Assembly (NCBI GenBank): GCA_040216735.1
Contig: JAVJOO010000004.1
Coordinates: 518,966-582,965 of the forward strand
Reading direction: 5' to 3'
Source of the DNA: Alphaproteobacteria bacterium
GTDB lineage: Bacteria; Pseudomonadota; Alphaproteobacteria; SHVP01
Length of the DNA: 64,000 nucleotides
The notes below the pieces were generated by a model. That model was not told where the DNA came from and did not search any database. It saw only the letters and a program-made list of their open reading frames with translations. Of the stretch, positions 20,626-29,048 are shown one piece after another. Both the position numbers and the translations under genes were made by a program. Position 1 is the first letter of the stretch, and every line of letters starts with the position of its first letter.

Positions 20626-21735
20626 TCACTCGGGTTTCGTTCCGACAGTCACGTAGGGGTATTTGTTGCGTTCGTGGAAAGCTTTCTCGCGGATGTTTTC
20701 GAATCCGATCTTTGCCATTTCTTTGCCCCAATTTGAGGCGCAGGAAACACTGAAGTAGGGTTCCCCGTGATGTAGCGATTCCCAGTCCATAATGACCGAT
20801 TGAAACAGGTCGACTTCCTTGAACGGCGGCGGGTCGACGATGAGAAGAGAACCGCCGGGCCGCAATATCCTGTACATCTCCTCAAGAACCCGCAGGGTCT
20901 CGGCCCGTGGCAACTCATGAAAAAAGGCAAAGCTGATCGCGGCATCCATGCTATTGGCCGCTTCCCCCGTGTCGTGGGCCAACCTCTGTTTGAACTGAAT
21001 ACCGGCACCTAATCGATTGCTGATTCGGTAACCATGGCGCAACTGCGTTTCCGACAAATCCGACCCGATCAACTCGGCATCGGGAAACACGTCGCGCGCG
21101 GCTAGCAAAGTGCCTCCGGTTCCACAACCGACTTCGTAGATGCGTGGGTACTCGCCCTTGGGCAATTGTCCGAATAGCTCTTGCCGGGAGAACCGCGTTT
21201 GTTGGCCGCTTTCAACCACGGCATACCCGCCGTAGCGAAAGACGTTCGGGCCAAACGCGTACTGAAACATTTCGCCGTAAAGATCGTAGCCATCCCAACC
21301 CCCTGGCTGGGTATGCCATTCGACGGGGTAGTACCTAGGTTTCGGCAGGTCGGGCAGGAGGTCGAGGGACGTTCGCCCGTCATTATCAGTATCGGCGGCG
21401 CGTACCGCCTCGATCTCCGAGCGGCATTCCTCAACCGCACAAATGCCCCGGATGAAGATCTCGTGGCCACCGACATACTGATAGAAGCGCTCAAAGCGGT
21501 AGGCATCCGAACGCTCGGCCACGCGGCTCGCGTCCCGGACCAGTTTCATCCACGCCCGGTAGGAAGCGTCGGGCATCGATTTCGCTCTGGTACTCATAGA
21601 CCGGGCGTCGGCATCGCGCTCAAAATCGTCCCGCGCGCGGGCACGCAGCCCATCGGACGCAATTCCGCGCAAATGTCCTAAAAACTGCATCCCTGCGCGG
21701 CCGCGTTGTGAGAGGCGAACCTGAGGCTGTCCCAT
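20626..21735 (-). CDS. SAM-dependent methyltransferase, HxQPGG family (copy 1)
   Basis: Class I methyltransferase of 369 residues, substrate unknown. The SAM-binding motif I is EVGCGTGG at 211-218, followed by an acidic end of beta-2 (LIGSDLS) and a post-core segment RILRPGGSLLIVDPPP near 290-305. A distinctive N-terminal half contains HTQPGG at 151-156 and PRYYPVEW before it. The same arrangement recurs in the minus-strand gene at 44289-45440. The start ATG 21735 has a strong GGAGG site. It is transcribed away from rpsB and followed by a small helical protein gene. Confidence 0.8.
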   Translation of the reverse strand: MGQPQVRLSQRGRAGMQFLGHLRGIASDGLRARARDDFERDADARSMSTRAKSMPDASYRAWMKLVRDASRVAERSDAYRFERFYQYVGGHEIFIRGICAVEECRSEIEAVRAADTDNDGRTSLDLLPDLPKPRYYPVEWHTQPGGWDGYDLYGEMFQYAFGPNVFRYGGYAVVESGQQTRFSRQELFGQLPKGEYPRIYEVGCGTGGTLLAARDVFPDAELIGSDLSETQLRHGYRISNRLGAGIQFKQRLAHDTGEAANSMDAAISFAFFHELPRAETLRVLEEMYRILRPGGSLLIVDPPPFKEVDLFQSVIMDWESLHHGEPYFSVSCASNWGKEMAKIGFENIREKAFHERNKYPYVTVGTKPE

Positions 21736-21965
21736 CCTGTCCTCCAGGGTTGTGGGGGTCGAAATCTACCATGGATTGGCCCACCAAACCCACTGTAGGC
21801 CTTGCCAAAGGTCCCTGAGAGGGCTATCTAGCGCGCTGTTACATTCAATCAAACCCCTCACGCAGGTTCGCGGTTCGAAGCGCCTTACATAGCTTCTTGC
21901 CGCTCCGGTGTTCGGCCAATCGGTCGGGCTCAAGACTTGCGGCGGACTAACCGGAGAAGAAATCG
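21736..21965. promoter_or_regulatory. Divergent spacer and rpsB leader
   Basis: This 230-base gap separates the methyltransferase (leftward) from rpsB (rightward), so it must hold the promoters of both units, including the one feeding the long run down to lpxB. GGAGAAG precedes rpsB ATG by about six bases. I could not pick a convincing -35/-10 pair, and I did not identify a known S2 leader structure. Confidence 0.4.
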
Positions 21966-22748
21966 ATGGCACTCCCGACCTTTACTATGCGTCAACTCCT
22001 AGAAGCTGGCGTCCATTTCGGGCATCAAACCCGGCGTTGGAACCCTAAAATGCAGCCGTATATCTTCGGCGAGCGCAACGGGGTCCACATCCTCGATCTC
22101 CAGCAGACCGTGCCGATGCTTTATGCGGCGATGCAAGCTGTGCGCGATGTTGCTGCGGGTGGTGGTCGCGTCCTGTTTGTGGGCACCAAACGGCAGGCCT
22201 CCGAGGCAATCCGGGACGCAGCGAAACGTTGCGGCCAGTACTACGTCGATCATCGGTGGCTGGGCGGCATGCTGACGAACTGGAAAACGATTTCAGTATC
22301 GATCAAACGCCTGCGCGAAATTGAAGCGCAGCTGAATGAGGGCGGCACCGGCCTAACCAAAAAGGAAACCCTGAGCCTACAGCGCCACCGCGACAAACTG
22401 GAGCGGGCTCTGGGTGGCATCAAGGATATGGGCGGCTTGCCCGACATGCTGGTTGTCATCGACACCAACAAGGAAGAAATCGCCGTCGGTGAGGCCGCCA
22501 AGCTGGGTATACCGGTGGCCGCAACGCTCGACAGCAATTGCGATCCGGCGAATATCGCCTATCCGGTGCCGGGCAACGACGATGCCCTGCGCGCAATCAA
22601 TCTCTACTTGGAGCTGATTTCCGGTGCGATTTTGGACGGCATTCAGGTTGAAATGACCGCCCGCGGCGAAGACATCGGCGCCCTTGTCGAGGCCCCGATC
22701 GAAGAAGTCCTGGCTGCCGAGGCTCCCGCAGCGGGCACACCTGCGTAG
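21966..22748 (+). CDS. rpsB: 30S ribosomal protein S2
   Basis: Small-subunit ribosomal protein, 260 residues. N-terminal segment [19 protein letters not shown] and later [14 protein letters not shown] are the S2 signatures; [20 protein letters not shown] follows. The Ala/Pro/Glu-rich tail after residue 235 is typical of alphaproteobacteria. First gene of a long plus-strand run. A 10-base-pair hairpin lies directly after its stop codon. Confidence 0.97.
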   Translation: MALPTFTMRQLLEAGVHFGHQTRRWNPKMQPYIFGERNGVHILDLQQTVPMLYAAMQAVRDVAAGGGRVLFVGTKRQASEAIRDAAKRCGQYYVDHRWLGGMLTNWKTISVSIKRLREIEAQLNEGGTGLTKKETLSLQRHRDKLERALGGIKDMGGLPDMLVVIDTNKEEIAVGEAAKLGIPVAATLDSNCDPANIAYPVPGNDDALRAINLYLELISGAILDGIQVEMTARGEDIGALVEAPIEEVLAAEAPAAGTPA

Positions 22749-22751
22749 GAA

Positions 22752-22775
22752 AAGATTGAGTGATTACTTAATCTT
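22752..22775 (+). promoter_or_regulatory. rpsB-tsf intercistronic hairpin
   Basis: AAGATTGAGT (22752-22761), loop GATT, then ACTTAATCTT (22766-22775) form a 10-base-pair stem with one G-U pair, starting four bases after the rpsB stop. There is no T-tract after it, so it is more likely a partial terminator, RNase site or stability element between S2 and EF-Ts than a full terminator. A strong AGAGGAG site for tsf follows about 20 bases downstream. Confidence 0.6.
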
Positions 22776-22804
22776 ATAGAATAACCCTACCAGAGGAGAT
22801 TAAT

Positions 22805-23731
22805 ATGGCTGAGATCACAGCAAAACTTGTCAAAGACCTGCGCGAACGAACCGGCGCCGGCATGATGGATTGCAAGAAAGCCCTGACCGAGTCGGACGGG
22901 GAAATCGAGGCTGCCGTCGATTGGTTGCGGACCAAGGGACTTGCCGCCGCCGCGAAAAAGGCCGGTCGCGTTGCAGCCGAAGGACTGGTCGGCGTGTCGA
23001 CGTCGCAAAAGGTCGGCGCCATTGTCGAACTCAACGCCGAAACGGATTTCGTCGCCCGCAACGAAGCCTTCCAACAACTGGTTACGACTGTTGCAGGGGT
23101 TGCCCTGGAAAACAGCGGAGAGCTCGCAACGGTGATGGCAGCGCCATTTCCCGATGCCGGCCGCAATGTGGGCGACCACATCACCCATCTCATCGCGACC
23201 ATCGGCGAGAACATGACCCTACGCCGGACCCAGGCAATCAAGGTCGAAAACGGGGTCGTGAGCAGTTATGTCCACAATGCGCTAGCCCCTGGACTGGGTC
23301 GGATCGGCGTAATCGTCGGCCTGGAGTCCGGCGGCGATGCCGCAAAACTTGACGAAGTCGGCAAACAAATAGCCATGCACATCGCAGCAACGGCACCGCT
23401 GGCCCTGTCTCGCGACGACCTGGACCCTAGTTTCGTCGAGAAGGAGCGCAACGTCCTTATCGAACAAGCGCGCGAATCGGGTAAACCGGACAACATTATT
23501 GAAAAGATGATCGAGGGGCGGCTGCGCAAGTACTTCGAAGAGGTTTGCCTCCTCGATCAAGTCTTCGTCATTGACGGTGAAACCCGAGTTTCGAAGGTTC
23601 TGGAAGCGGCGGGCAAAGACTGCGGTGGCCCCGTCACCTTGACTGGTTTCGTTCGCTTTCAGCTAGGCGAGGGTATCGAAAAGGAAGCCAGCGACTTTGC
23701 GGCCGAGGTCGCGGCCACGGCCGCACGCTGA
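22805..23731 (+). CDS. tsf: Elongation factor Ts
   Basis: Guanine-nucleotide exchange factor for EF-Tu, 308 residues. The N-terminal UBA-like domain reads [19 protein letters not shown], followed by the [11 protein letters not shown] signature near residue 80. Two core subdomains and the C-terminal module are present at the expected length. Preceded by a strong AGAGGAG ribosome site nine bases from the ATG. Confidence 0.97.
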   Translation: MAEITAKLVKDLRERTGAGMMDCKKALTESDGEIEAAVDWLRTKGLAAAAKKAGRVAAEGLVGVSTSQKVGAIVELNAETDFVARNEAFQQLVTTVAGVALENSGELATVMAAPFPDAGRNVGDHITHLIATIGENMTLRRTQAIKVENGVVSSYVHNALAPGLGRIGVIVGLESGGDAAKLDEVGKQIAMHIAATAPLALSRDDLDPSFVEKERNVLIEQARESGKPDNIIEKMIEGRLRKYFEEVCLLDQVFVIDGETRVSKVLEAAGKDCGGPVTLTGFVRFQLGEGIEKEASDFAAEVAATAAR

Positions 23732-23877
23732 ACAGGCAAAAAGCAGTGTTCGCAGCCCTTTACCGTGTGTCTTGAGGTTTCTCCGCTACTAGATTTGGTG
23801 TATCCTTAGCCGCTAGGCGGTGTCGTCGGGTTCTCCGGCGCCCCGCTGGTCCCCCTTGCCCTGATGCGGTGCCACCC

Positions 23878-24648
23878 ATGAACCTTGCGCCCAAGTACCG
23901 CCGTGTCCTCCTAAAGATCTCTGGCGAAGCGCTCATGGGCGATCAGCAGTTCGGGATCGACTGGAAGACGGTGCATCGCATCGCCGAAGAGGTTGAGGCG
24001 GTGCGAAAAATGGAGGTCCAGGTTTGCCTCGTCATCGGCGCCGGCAACATCTTTCGTGGCGCCGCCGCCGCCAAAGAAGGGATGGAGCGGGCGGGCGCCG
24101 ATTATATGGGCATGCTGGCGACCGTGATTAACGCGCTAGCAATGCAGCACGCTCTGGAGGATCGCGGGGTTCCGACACGCGTCATGTCGGCCATTCCGAT
24201 GCAATCAGTGTGCGAACCATATATCCGGCGCAAGGGAATTAGGCACCTGGAACTCGGCAGAGTCGTGATCTTTGCCGCAGGCACCGGCAACCCATATTTC
24301 ACAACCGACACCGCAGCCGCCTTACGCGCTGCGGAGATGGGTTGCGACGCTCTCCTAAAGGGCACGCAAGTCGATGGTGTCTACACGGCAGACCCCCGAC
24401 TGGACGAAACGGCTGAGCGCTACGAGTCGCTTTCGTACCTCGAAGTCCTCGCCAAGGACCTTAAGGTTATGGATGCCGCAGCGATTACATTGGCGCGCGA
24501 TAGCGACATCCCAATCTTGGTGCTCAATATCCATGAACCGGGTGCTTTCGCTTCGGTCGTTGGCGGAGAGGGAGAAAGCACGATGATCTGGAGCGGCGCC
24601 AAGTCGGCCATCATTTCAGGAGGAAAAAATGTCCGAACCAGATACTGA
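23878..24648 (+). CDS. pyrH: UMP kinase
   Basis: Phosphorylates UMP to UDP, feeding pyrimidine and cell-envelope sugar nucleotides. Amino-acid-kinase fold of about 256 residues: [25 protein letters not shown], and [16 protein letters not shown] (UMP/ATP site), ending with [13 protein letters not shown] 23878 is chosen over GTG 23869 three codons upstream because homology begins at [12 protein letters not shown]. The 146-base gap before it could carry a promoter. The 3' end overlaps frr by 20 bases. Confidence 0.96.
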   Translation: MNLAPKYRRVLLKISGEALMGDQQFGIDWKTVHRIAEEVEAVRKMEVQVCLVIGAGNIFRGAAAAKEGMERAGADYMGMLATVINALAMQHALEDRGVPTRVMSAIPMQSVCEPYIRRKGIRHLELGRVVIFAAGTGNPYFTTDTAAALRAAEMGCDALLKGTQVDGVYTADPRLDETAERYESLSYLEVLAKDLKVMDAAAITLARDSDIPILVLNIHEPGAFASVVGGEGESTMIWSGAKSAIISGGKNVRTRY

Positions 24649-25186
24649 AGACTGGGAGCGCCGGATGCACGGCGCTATCGATGTATTAAAGCAAGAGTTT
24701 GGCGGCCTGCGCACCGGTCGCGCGTCCGCTTCCCTTCTCGAACCGGTGAAAGTCGATGCCTACGGCGCTGAAATGCCGCTTAACCAAGTCGGGACTATCA
24801 GCGTTCCGGAACCCCGGATGGTAACTGTACAGGTCTGGGATAAGTCGATGGTGAGTTCGGTCGAAAAAGCCATACGAAACGCCGGGTTAGGCCTGAACCC
24901 GGCGGCGGACGGGCAACTGGTTCGCGTTCCCATCCCCGAATTGACCGCAGAACGCCGCCAAGAAATGGCCAAGATTGCCGGCAAATATGCCGAGCAAGCG
25001 CGCATATCGGTCCGCAACGTTCGGCGGCATAGCATGGACGAGCTTAAGCGTATGGAAAAAGAGGGCGACCTGTCGGAAGACGATCACAAGGTTTACGCCG
25101 ACGAAGTACAGACCATCACCGACAAAACAATCGGCGAAATCGACGAATTGTTCGCCAACAAACAATCCGAAATCACCCAGGTCTGA
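24629..25186 (+). CDS. frr: Ribosome recycling factor
   Basis: Splits post-termination ribosomes together with EF-G. The 185-residue protein shows [20 protein letters not shown], the NxAGLGLNPxxDG-type loop and [17 protein letters not shown], followed by [15 protein letters not shown], all RRF landmarks. The ATG lies inside the 3' end of pyrH with a strong AGGAGG site just upstream, a clear case of coupled overlap. Its stop shares bases with the uppS start (TGATG). Confidence 0.97.
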   Translation: MSEPDTEDWERRMHGAIDVLKQEFGGLRTGRASASLLEPVKVDAYGAEMPLNQVGTISVPEPRMVTVQVWDKSMVSSVEKAIRNAGLGLNPAADGQLVRVPIPELTAERRQEMAKIAGKYAEQARISVRNVRRHSMDELKRMEKEGDLSEDDHKVYADEVQTITDKTIGEIDELFANKQSEITQV

Positions 25187-25920
25187 TGGCCGTTGCGCCC
25201 GCATATGAAGAGCCGGCCCATCCGCCGACCCATGTCGCGATCATCATGGACGGCAACGGGCGCTGGGCGAAAGCCCGGGGTTTGCCGAGATTCGCCGGCC
25301 ATGAACGCGGGGCAGAGGCAGTCCGGGAAGCCGTTGAGGGCGCCGGCAACCTCGGAATTCGCTATCTGACTCTCTATGCGTTCTCTTCGGAGAATTGGAA
25401 ACGGCCTGAGCGGGAGGTCAACGATCTCATGGGCCTCCTTAGGGTCTATGTGAAGCGTGAACTAGCCGATTTGCACCGGAATAACGTGCGTCTGCGGTTT
25501 ATCGGCGACCACACCGTGCTTCCGCAAGATATCCAGCACCTGATCGAAGGCGCCGAAGAACAGACCCGCGAAAACGGCGGGCTCAACCTCGTGATCGCAC
25601 TCAACTATGGCGGCCACCATGAGATCGTCAACGCATGCCGCGCCCTAGCCAGGGATGCATCGGGGGGGCGAATCGCAATTGAGGATATCGACGAAGCTGC
25701 GTTTGTCGACCGACTGGACACCAAGGGCATCCCCGACCCGGACCTGTTGATCCGAACCAGCGGCGAAAAGCGTTTGAGCAATTTTTTGCTTTGGCAGTTG
25801 GCCTACAGCGAACTGATGTTTGTCGACACGCTGTGGCCCGACTTCACCAAAGAACACCTCGCACTCGCGGTCGCGGATTACCAACAACGTGAACGCCGCT
25901 ACGGCGCAACGACGGCCTAG
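25186..25920 (+). CDS. uppS: Isoprenyl (undecaprenyl) diphosphate synthase
   Basis: Cis-prenyltransferase making undecaprenyl diphosphate, the lipid carrier for peptidoglycan and O-antigen. The 244-residue protein has [20 protein letters not shown] with the catalytic Asp, [12 protein letters not shown], and the C-terminal [19 protein letters not shown] and LWPDF. Start overlaps the frr stop. cdsA follows after 6 bases. Confidence 0.96.
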   Translation: MAVAPAYEEPAHPPTHVAIIMDGNGRWAKARGLPRFAGHERGAEAVREAVEGAGNLGIRYLTLYAFSSENWKRPEREVNDLMGLLRVYVKRELADLHRNNVRLRFIGDHTVLPQDIQHLIEGAEEQTRENGGLNLVIALNYGGHHEIVNACRALARDASGGRIAIEDIDEAAFVDRLDTKGIPDPDLLIRTSGEKRLSNFLLWQLAYSELMFVDTLWPDFTKEHLALAVADYQQRERRYGATTA

Positions 25921-25926
25921 ACGCGC

Positions 25927-26727
25927 ATGACAAACATGCGTTTGAGAATAGCGTCCGCGCTCGTGCTGGCTCCCGTCGCGCTCGCAGCGGTTTACGCCGG
26001 AGGCTGGTCGACGGTCGCTCTGGTGGCGCTGGCCGGCATCCTTGCGGCCAACGAATGGGACCGATTGCGCGGTGGACCCGGGCTACAAGGATCGATCGGT
26101 ATCCTCCACGCCACCTCGATTCTGACCGCGGCGATTTTTGCGGGACTTGGGTTTTATCAAGCCGCTCTCATCAGTATGGCTGGCGGTATGTTAGTCATCG
26201 GCTGTTTTGCCATTTGGCGAAAACAGCCGGCAATCTGGTCCCTCATTGGGGTTCTCTATCTGTCCTTGCCGATCATCGCGCTCATCTGGATGCGCGGCGC
26301 GCAAACCGGTGTCGAAATGTTGATCTGGTTGCTGCTTGTCGTTTGGGCGACCGACATTGCGGCCCTATTTACCGGCAAGACCTTCGGCGGTCCGCGGCTT
26401 TGGCCTAGTGTCAGTCCAAAGAAGACATGGTCTGGAGCTACCGGCGGGCTCTTGGCAGCTGCTGCGGTTGGAGCCATCACTGCAGCTTTGCGCGAAAAGG
26501 CAACGCTCGGCATCATGATCCCCCTCAGCGTTGGACTTTCGGCGATATCCCAAGCCGGTGACCTCGCTGAATCTGCCGTCAAGCGCTACTACGGGGTGAA
26601 AGATACAGGTACCCTCATTCCCGGACACGGCGGAATACTCGACCGAATCGACGGGTTACTTCTCGCGTTGCCCGCTGCGGCGGTTATTGCCATCTTGAAC
26701 GAAGGAAGCGCGCTGATATGGCCTTAG
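25927..26727 (+). CDS. cdsA: Phosphatidate cytidylyltransferase
   Basis: Integral membrane enzyme making CDP-diacylglycerol from phosphatidic acid and CTP. The protein is 266 residues with about seven hydrophobic segments. The C-terminal family signature SAVKRYYGVKDTGTLIPGHG, continuing ILDRIDG, is intact, with the catalytic acidic residues. The gene overlaps dxr by 10 bases. Confidence 0.95.
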   Translation: MTNMRLRIASALVLAPVALAAVYAGGWSTVALVALAGILAANEWDRLRGGPGLQGSIGILHATSILTAAIFAGLGFYQAALISMAGGMLVIGCFAIWRKQPAIWSLIGVLYLSLPIIALIWMRGAQTGVEMLIWLLLVVWATDIAALFTGKTFGGPRLWPSVSPKKTWSGATGGLLAAAAVGAITAALREKATLGIMIPLSVGLSAISQAGDLAESAVKRYYGVKDTGTLIPGHGGILDRIDGLLLALPAAAVIAILNEGSALIWP

Positions 26728-27911
26728 CCGAACCGAAAGCGGTGTTGGCACCCAAGCGTGTAACGATCCTCGGTTCGACCGGCTCGGTGGGGTGTAGCAC
26801 CCTCGACCTCGTTGCGCGAAACCCCGATGCCTTCCAGATCGAGGCCCTGACGGCCCACCGCGACGTCGCATCCTTGGCCGCACAGGCCCGTCGTTTCCAC
26901 CCCGCGATGGTCGCGATCGCCGATTCAGCCTGTTACGAGGCACTCAAGGACGCGTTATACGACACTTCCATTGAGGTCGGCGCCGGACCGAACGCCATCG
27001 TCGAGGCGGCATCGCGTCCTGTCGATTGGATCATGGCAGCCATTGTCGGCGCCGCAGGACTAGTGCCAACCCTGGCAGCGGCCCGGCAAGGTGGCGTGCT
27101 CGCAATTGCGAACAAAGAGTGCCTCGTCACCGCGGGACCATTGTTCATGGCGGAGGCGGCCCGCCACGGCACAACCGTGCTGCCCGTCGATTCTGAGCAC
27201 AATGCAATCTTCCAAGTCCTCGACCTCGAACACCGCAATGCCGTCGAGAAGATCATCCTGACCGCGTCTGGCGGCCCGTTCCGCGAAACCCCCTTGGATC
27301 GCCTCGCGGACGTAACGCCAGAACAGGCTTTGAATCACCCAAACTGGGATATGGGATCGAAGATCTCGATCGATTCGGCGACGATGATGAACAAAGGCCT
27401 TGAATTAATCGAGGCCCATTACCTCTTCGAGATGGACGAACCCAACATTGACGTCCTGGTTCATCCACAATCGATCGTCCATAGCATGGTCGCCTATCGG
27501 GACGGATCTGTCCTCGCCCAGTTAGGAACCCCAGACATGCGGACTCCAATTGCCTACACGCTAGCGTGGCCGGAACGAATGGAAACGCCATCGGCGCGCC
27601 TTGACCTCGCCCAGATCGGTGCGCTGACCTTCGAGGCCCCCGACGACACGCGGTTTCCGGCCCTCCGCTTGGCCCGCCAAGCGTTGAGAGCGGGCCATGG
27701 CGCTACCACCGTCCTCAACGCAGCGAACGAAGTTGCTGTCGCCGCCTTCTTGGCTGGCAAAACCGGGTTTCTAGATATTGTCGCGACTGTTGAAGCGACG
27801 CTCGACGCCGTGCGTTCAGGTGATACCGTTTCGCTAGCCGATGTTATGGCTTTGGATGCCCAGGCACGACGGTTAGCCGACAACTTCGTCGCATCGAATG
27901 GTAGTAACTAG
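26718..27911 (+). CDS. dxr: 1-deoxy-D-xylulose 5-phosphate reductoisomerase
   Basis: Second enzyme of the MEP isoprenoid pathway. The 397-residue protein opens with the NADPH-binding ILGSTGSVGCSTLD, has NKECLVTAG, the metal and substrate site DSEHNAIFQ and ASGGPFRE, and WDMGSKISIDSATMMNKGLE. The Cys in GSVGCST replaces the more usual Ser/Gly. It is 3 bases before rseP. Supplies precursors that uppS, two genes upstream, uses. Confidence 0.97.
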   Translation: MALAEPKAVLAPKRVTILGSTGSVGCSTLDLVARNPDAFQIEALTAHRDVASLAAQARRFHPAMVAIADSACYEALKDALYDTSIEVGAGPNAIVEAASRPVDWIMAAIVGAAGLVPTLAAARQGGVLAIANKECLVTAGPLFMAEAARHGTTVLPVDSEHNAIFQVLDLEHRNAVEKIILTASGGPFRETPLDRLADVTPEQALNHPNWDMGSKISIDSATMMNKGLELIEAHYLFEMDEPNIDVLVHPQSIVHSMVAYRDGSVLAQLGTPDMRTPIAYTLAWPERMETPSARLDLAQIGALTFEAPDDTRFPALRLARQALRAGHGATTVLNAANEVAVAAFLAGKTGFLDIVATVEATLDAVRSGDTVSLADVMALDAQARRLADNFVASNGSN

Positions 27912-27914
27912 AGT

Positions 27915-29048
27915 ATGGATTTTCTTGCCGAAGCCGCGCTCAGGATACTGCCATTTCTGGCCGTCATTACCATTGTCGTCTTCTTTCACGAACTCGGCCA
28001 CTTCCTAGTCGCACGATGGAACGGCATTCGCGTCGACGTTTTCTCGATCGGCTTCGGCGGCGAGGTTTTTGGTTGGCACGACAAACACGGAACGCGGTGG
28101 CGGATCAGTTGGGTTCCGCTTGGCGGTTACGTCAAATTCTTTGGGGATGCCGGCGCGACCAGCGCGCAGGGCGAAGGTCTCGAAGAAATGAGCTCGGCCG
28201 ACCGCGCCGTCAGCTTCCACCACAAAAGGCTCTGGCAACGTGCGACAGTCGTCGTTGCCGGCCCGGTCGCCAATTTCATTCTTGCCATCGTGATTTTTGC
28301 AATCATGTTTGCGACGGTCGGTCAACGAATCAGCGACCCACTCGTCATTGAGGTGATGAGCGGCGGCGCCGCGGAAGCGGCGGGCTTCCGTGCCGGCGAC
28401 CTCATCGTCACTATCGACGGCAAACCGATCTCACGGTTTCAGGAACTGCAGTCGTATGTCCAACCCCGACCAGGTCAAACGATTCAAGTAGGCGTCGAGC
28501 GAGACGGCAGGTCGATCGACCTGATCGTTACGCCGACACCTGCTGAACGTGAAGCGTTTGGGAGCACCCAAACCATTGGTTTGATTGGCATCACCGGTCC
28601 GGGCGGCCAGTTCGAACGGCAGAGCCCCACCGATTCCGTCTGGCTTGGCGTCGCGGCCACATACGGCGTTGTCGAAACCACGTTGGTATACTTGGCCGAT
28701 GTGGTCACAGGAAACGCCAGTTCGGATCAGCTATCGGGTCCTATAGGGATAGCGGTCGTTACGTCCGAAGTCGCCCGCGTCAGCGTTGTGGGATTGATCA
28801 ATCTGGCAGCGGTGATATCCGTCGCCCTAGGCCTGTTCAATCTGTTTCCCATCCCGTTGCTAGACGGCGGACACCTTTTGTTCTATGCGGCCGAGGCGCT
28901 GCGCGGCAAACCTCTGAGCGAGCGCGCCCAGGAATACGGCATGCGATTTGGTATGCTCGTCGTCATCGCCATCTTCGTTCTCGCAACGTTTAACGACCTT
29001 AAGTACCGTCTCGACTTTTTTGGGTTCGTCAGTGGATTGCTCAGTTAG
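27915..29048 (+). CDS. rseP: Site-2 protease RseP family zinc metalloprotease
   Basis: Intramembrane protease that cleaves anti-sigma factors and signal-peptide remnants. The protein is 377 residues: TM1 with HELGH at 24-28 (zinc ligands and catalytic Glu), a single PDZ domain at about 120-190 (EAAGFRAGDLIVTIDGKPIS), and LFPIPLLDGGHLLFY with the third ligand near 316. It has one PDZ instead of the two of E. coli RseP. The 3' end overlaps the bamA start. Confidence 0.95.
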   Translation: MDFLAEAALRILPFLAVITIVVFFHELGHFLVARWNGIRVDVFSIGFGGEVFGWHDKHGTRWRISWVPLGGYVKFFGDAGATSAQGEGLEEMSSADRAVSFHHKRLWQRATVVVAGPVANFILAIVIFAIMFATVGQRISDPLVIEVMSGGAAEAAGFRAGDLIVTIDGKPISRFQELQSYVQPRPGQTIQVGVERDGRSIDLIVTPTPAEREAFGSTQTIGLIGITGPGGQFERQSPTDSVWLGVAATYGVVETTLVYLADVVTGNASSDQLSGPIGIAVVTSEVARVSVVGLINLAAVISVALGLFNLFPIPLLDGGHLLFYAAEALRGKPLSERAQEYGMRFGMLVVIAIFVLATFNDLKYRLDFFGFVSGLLS

